10,277 bases of DNA. Origin: Agrocybe praecox. Lineage: Eukaryota > Basidiomycota > Agaricomycetes > Agaricales > Agrocybaceae. The notes under the pieces were generated by a model, which saw nothing but the letters and a program-made list of their open reading frames with translations, did not search any database and was not told the DNA's origin. Of the stretch, positions 8,601 to 10,277 are shown in pieces. The stretch lies in the NCBI GenBank assembly GCA_964017145.1, contig CAXHKQ010000066.1, positions 1 to 10,277 on the forward strand, given 5' to 3'. Every line of letters starts with the position of its first letter. Position 1 is the first letter of the stretch. The position numbers and the translations under genes are program-made.

Positions 8601-8808
8601 CTGCAAGCAAGAGGAGGTCGAGATTCTGGAGGAGTCGCTGCGCCAGCGCGCCCAGCAGAACAAAGTCAGCGGCATCGACATGGAAGCGACATGCGGGCTG
8701 TGCATGAAGACAAAGTTTGCGGACGGCATCGGACACACGTGCTGCTACTGCGAGAAAAAGGTTTGCGCCCGGTGCGGCGGCAAAGTCACACTCAGGCACA
8801 CGGAAAAA
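8601..8808 (+). CDS. Rim: Rim coding exon 2: Rab-binding helix and FYVE-like zinc finger
   Basis: The acceptor GTGCGTGCAG ends at 8600 and the donor GTAAGT starts at 8809. The first base completes an Arg codon and the exon ends in phase 0. Joined residues 39-108 continue the charged helix (EEVEILEESLRQRAQQNKV), then the finger: C70-x2-C73, the RIM hallmark KTKFADG (75-81), C86-x2-C89, and C94-x2-C97 followed by GGKVTLR. In RIM, Rabphilin and related Rab effectors this finger has four CxxC pairs binding two zinc ions; in RIM it binds the Munc13 C2A domain. The fourth pair is in exon 3. KTKFADG and CARCGGKVTLR favour RIM over Rabphilin, Noc2 or Slp proteins. The exon is GC-rich against AT-rich introns. 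Its 208-nt length is not a multiple of 3, so skipping it would break the frame. Residue 40 is an extra Cys at the junction. Confidence 0.93.
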
Positions 8809-9320
8809 GTAAGTGTGTGTGTGCGGATGTGGATGGCACCGGTTGCGGTGCAATCGGAGCGGGGATTCGCGCAGCGGCAAATGACGATAAATTATTCAAT
8901 CTTGCGTTATCGAATGGAAGATACGCAGAACTTTCTTAATATGGCTCAATAGCGACTCGGTGTGTGTGTGTGTGTGTGTGAGTGTGAGCGGAGCAGACGA
9001 ACGCTCTGGTCTGTATCGCAGTGTACATAAGTCGGACAACATCACACCGCCAATCATGTCGATCCTTTTCCATTCTAACATCCTACAAAAGTCGACGAGA
9101 GATTAGACGATTAGTTTAATGCTCCCCCTTTAGTTATGAGTTCCATAAATGGACGTTGATACCCTTAGTGTTCCGGTTATTGAACTGTTGTGTGTCCATA
9201 GATAGCAAGTAGAATCCTATATCGAAATATGCTGCTCGTGCGATTCCGCATTGCCGTGTTGCCATTGGGCATCATATCCGAAATTGCCGTTATTATACAT
9301 CTTATCATCGATGCCTGCAG
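8809..9320 (+). other. Rim intron 2 (512 nt)
   Basis: The donor is consensus GTAAGT, followed at once by GTGTGTGTG. The acceptor GATGCCTGCAG has only a modest pyrimidine tract. The intron is phase 0. It contains the GT repeat at 8959-8980 and, on the opposite strand, the protein-like reading frame at 9217-9339. A + strand open frame runs through the donor to 8952 but loses RIM similarity at 8809, as expected for intron read-through. Confidence 0.8.
8959..8980. repeat. (GT)n microsatellite in Rim intron 2
   Basis: Eleven uninterrupted GT units followed by GTGAG. A shorter GTGTGTGTG directly follows the donor at 8813-8821. Confidence 0.9.
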
Positions 9321-9339
9321 ATCCAATGGGTTGTGCCTG
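9217..9339 (-). other. Protein-like 40-codon open frame antisense to the intron 2 / exon 3 border
   Basis: Between TAG (9342-9340) and TAG (9219-9217) on the minus strand lies an uninterrupted frame rich in Asn, Gly, Gln, Tyr and His (GIDDKMYNNGNFGYDAQWQH). Its composition and codons look coding and resemble the low-complexity Gln/Tyr linker encoded downstream on the + strand. On the minus strand an acceptor-like CTCCTGTTTCTACGGCATAG immediately precedes it. It overlaps the first 19 bases of the Rim exon. It may be a chance frame, the last exon of an antisense gene, or an inverted piece of Rim linker sequence. No family is recognised. Confidence 0.25.
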
Positions 9340-9439
9340 CTATGCCGTAGAAACAGGAGCTACTCTCGAAAACCGGCCAGTGGATAAGCAAACCACCCGA
9401 AACTGATCCGTACAGCGCATGGAATCGCATTCTGGCCTG
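9321..9439 (+). CDS. Rim: Rim coding exon 3, first part: fourth zinc-finger Cys pair and following segment, frame broken
   Basis: Exon 2 ends in phase 0, and after the acceptor GATGCCTGCAG (to 9320) the first codons read I-Q-W-V, as expected before the last Cys pair of a RIM finger. The match then jumps frame: LCLLCRR is read from 9334, one base later than the frame that gave IQWV (an apparent extra G at 9333). QELLSKTGQWISKPPETDPY is read from 9354, as if one A were missing from the run at 9351-9353. The pieces join into a classic insect RIM finger end (WVC-LLC-RRK-QELLSKTGQW). As written, no single frame is open across the exon: frame 0 meets TAG at 9348. At 9440 a GTGAGT donor matches consensus, so this may be a separate exon followed by an 87-nt intron to the acceptor at 9526. 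Homology is seen; the cause of the breaks (sequence error or real lesion) is not. Confidence 0.72.
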
Positions 9440-10038
9440 GTGAGTGATAGCTCAGATAACAGCGCATCGCATTCCCGACTCGCCAGCAGCCCGATTTCTA
9501 ACGATCATTTGTTCCCCTTTCCCCAGCCTTTACACTCCGACTCGCTACATGATCCGAACGACCGACGACCGAGAATCGAACGCGCCCACAGTGCCGCCGA
9601 GAAAGAGAACCATCCGCTGCAGCGCGTCGGCAGCCAATTGCGCCGACAATACTCGTCAAGCAAGACGCCGCCGGCAATTGGCGGCGGCGTCGGTGGTGGA
9701 TCTCGACGCATGTCCAACGAAATGCTGGGCGCCGGCAATGGACATGATGCAACAGCATCAGATGCGCATGCAACAGCCGCCACACAACAACCAGCAGCAG
9801 CAGCAACAGTACCAGCAACAGCAGATGCAACAGCCGTATGGCCTCAATCAGGAGCAACAAATGCAGCACCAGAATATGGTGGTGGCAGCAACTCGGCTAC
9901 GCACAGGCGAACGTTCACGCGATGAGCGGTTACGCGCCACAGCAATCGTCGACTCAGCAGCATGGCAACATGGCACAACAGCAGGGAGGTTACTATAACC
10001 AGCAGGGACAGGGACAGCAGCAACAGCAGTATTATCCG
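9419..10038 (+). CDS. Rim: Rim coding sequence, Ser-rich segment and Gln-rich linker, frame broken
   Basis: Three successive frames carry protein-like sequence. From about 9419 to 9737 one frame gives a Ser-rich stretch (SDSSDNSASHS), then RAHSAAEKENHPLQRVGSQL and a Gly run. From 9738 to about 9885 the next frame gives MDMMQQHQMRMQQ and long Gln runs. From 9886 to 10038 the third frame gives QQLGYAQANVHAMSGY, then GGYYNQQGQGQ and QQYYP. The last codon CCG abuts a consensus donor GTGAGT at 10039 in phase 0. No GT-AG intron fits either switch, so each looks like a one-base shift. Low-complexity Gln, Gly and Ser linkers between zinc finger and PDZ domain are usual in insect RIM. Acceptor TTCCCCTTTCCCCAG ending at 9526 could start this exon at 9527 instead. 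The 9419 boundary marks the open frame, not a proven splice site. Confidence 0.68.
9666..9686. repeat. GC-rich perfect hairpin within the Rim linker coding sequence
   Basis: CGCCGCC (9666-9672) and GGCGGCG (9680-9686) are inverted around the 7-base loop GGCAATT. The site encodes Pro, Ala, Ile and Gly of the linker. Such a hairpin can cause polymerase or sequencing slippage, relevant to the nearby frame breaks. Confidence 0.7.
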
Positions 10039-10277
10039 GTGAGTTCATATAACAATGTTCTGGGTTAAGCATCTAAAATAAGCCGTCCGAAACATGGTCA
10101 TCTCATTGATCAGTTCAAGAACATCACTTCTTACATTAAAAGTGTTTGATGTAATACTGAAGTGATACACGAATGAATGTTAATGTAATATCTACTAATT
10201 TTGTGCAACTCGTCACACGCTTGTTGAGGCTTGATGGTTCAAAACGAAGTTTTTGACGCAACGATATATGTTTTTCT
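10039..10277 (+). other. 5' part of the next Rim intron
   Basis: The donor GTGAGT follows CCG at 10038 directly. The composition switches from GC and Gln-codon-rich to AT-rich with stops in all frames, so this is read as intron that runs off the right edge. Nothing else is visible in it. Confidence 0.7.

Larger units (their letters stand above)
2256..10277 (+). other. Rim: Rim gene (Rab3-interacting molecule), 5' part, gene-level span
   Basis: This entry covers the recognisable part of one gene. Exons in order are a candidate 5' UTR exon (2256-2360), first coding exon (about 3393-3628), zinc-finger exon (8601-8808) and linker exon (9321-10038), all with GT-AG borders and compatible phases (2, then 0). 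RIM family proteins are scaffolds of the presynaptic active zone: their N-terminal helix binds Rab3-GTP, the zinc finger binds Munc13, and later PDZ and C2 domains contact calcium channels and other scaffold proteins. Only the N-terminal Rab-binding and zinc-finger module plus the start of the linker lie here; PDZ and C2 exons must lie beyond base 10277. The 5' end of the transcript is not certain and may reach back to about base 1-200. Confidence 0.85.

Noticed and set aside
8334..8939. 201-codon frame overlapping Rim exon 2
   Set aside because: It is a different frame from the zinc finger, starts in CA repeats and has compositional bias only.
8551..8952. Single-exon reading of the zinc-finger protein from an internal ATG
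   Set aside because: RIM similarity is confined to 8601-8808 between good splice sites; the flanks are CA and GT repeat translations.
9440..9526. An 87-nt intron as a certain feature
   Set aside because: The donor and acceptor look good, but splicing does not give the phase needed for the downstream similarity and the segment is open with Ser-rich protein-like content. Kept only as an alternative.

Overview
The window is eukaryotic. A single gene on the + strand is split by GT-AG introns. Its exons are GC-rich, its introns AT-rich and full of transposon remains, and CA/GT microsatellites are dense. The protein is recognisable as RIM (Rab3-interacting molecule, insect Rim), the presynaptic active-zone scaffold. 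The source is most likely a dipteran insect, probably a mosquito. That inference rests on the insect-like RIM zinc-finger end, the long poly-Gln linker and the short LTR and SINE types; the species cannot be read from the sequence.

Layout. Bases 1 to about 2360 look like the promoter and 5' UTR side of the gene: a CRE plus CCAAT pair at 81-95, short CAG and CGT repeats, a long GT-rich tract, and a candidate untranslated exon at 2256-2360 that carries a 7-codon uORF. The first coding exon (CDS 3513-3628) encodes the first Rab-binding helix. A 4,972-base intron (3629-8600) follows and holds four kinds of mobile DNA: a Helitron-like 3' end (4302-4330, weak), a 1.1-kb non-coding TIR element with a TA target site (4607-5706), a 204-bp solo LTR with a 4-bp target-site duplication (6458-6661, - strand), and two copies of a tRNA-derived SINE nested head-on (7347-8142). 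Exon 2 (8601-8808) encodes the rest of the first helix and three of the four cysteine pairs of the FYVE-like zinc finger. Exon 3 (9321 to 10038, possibly split by a short intron) encodes the fourth cysteine pair, the conserved segment after the finger, a Ser-rich stretch and a Gln-rich linker. In the sequence as given, its frame is broken about five times. The gene continues beyond the right edge.

Main points for a second look: the clustered frame breaks confined to exon 3; the nested SINE pair, which reconstructs an unnamed SINE family with a (GAT)n tail and a nearly identical 49-nt central block; the complete solo LTR; the TIR element; the complementary CA and GT tracts around the zinc-finger exon; and a protein-like 40-codon minus-strand reading frame abutting exon 3. 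No bacterial-type system, CRISPR array, rRNA or functional tRNA was found.
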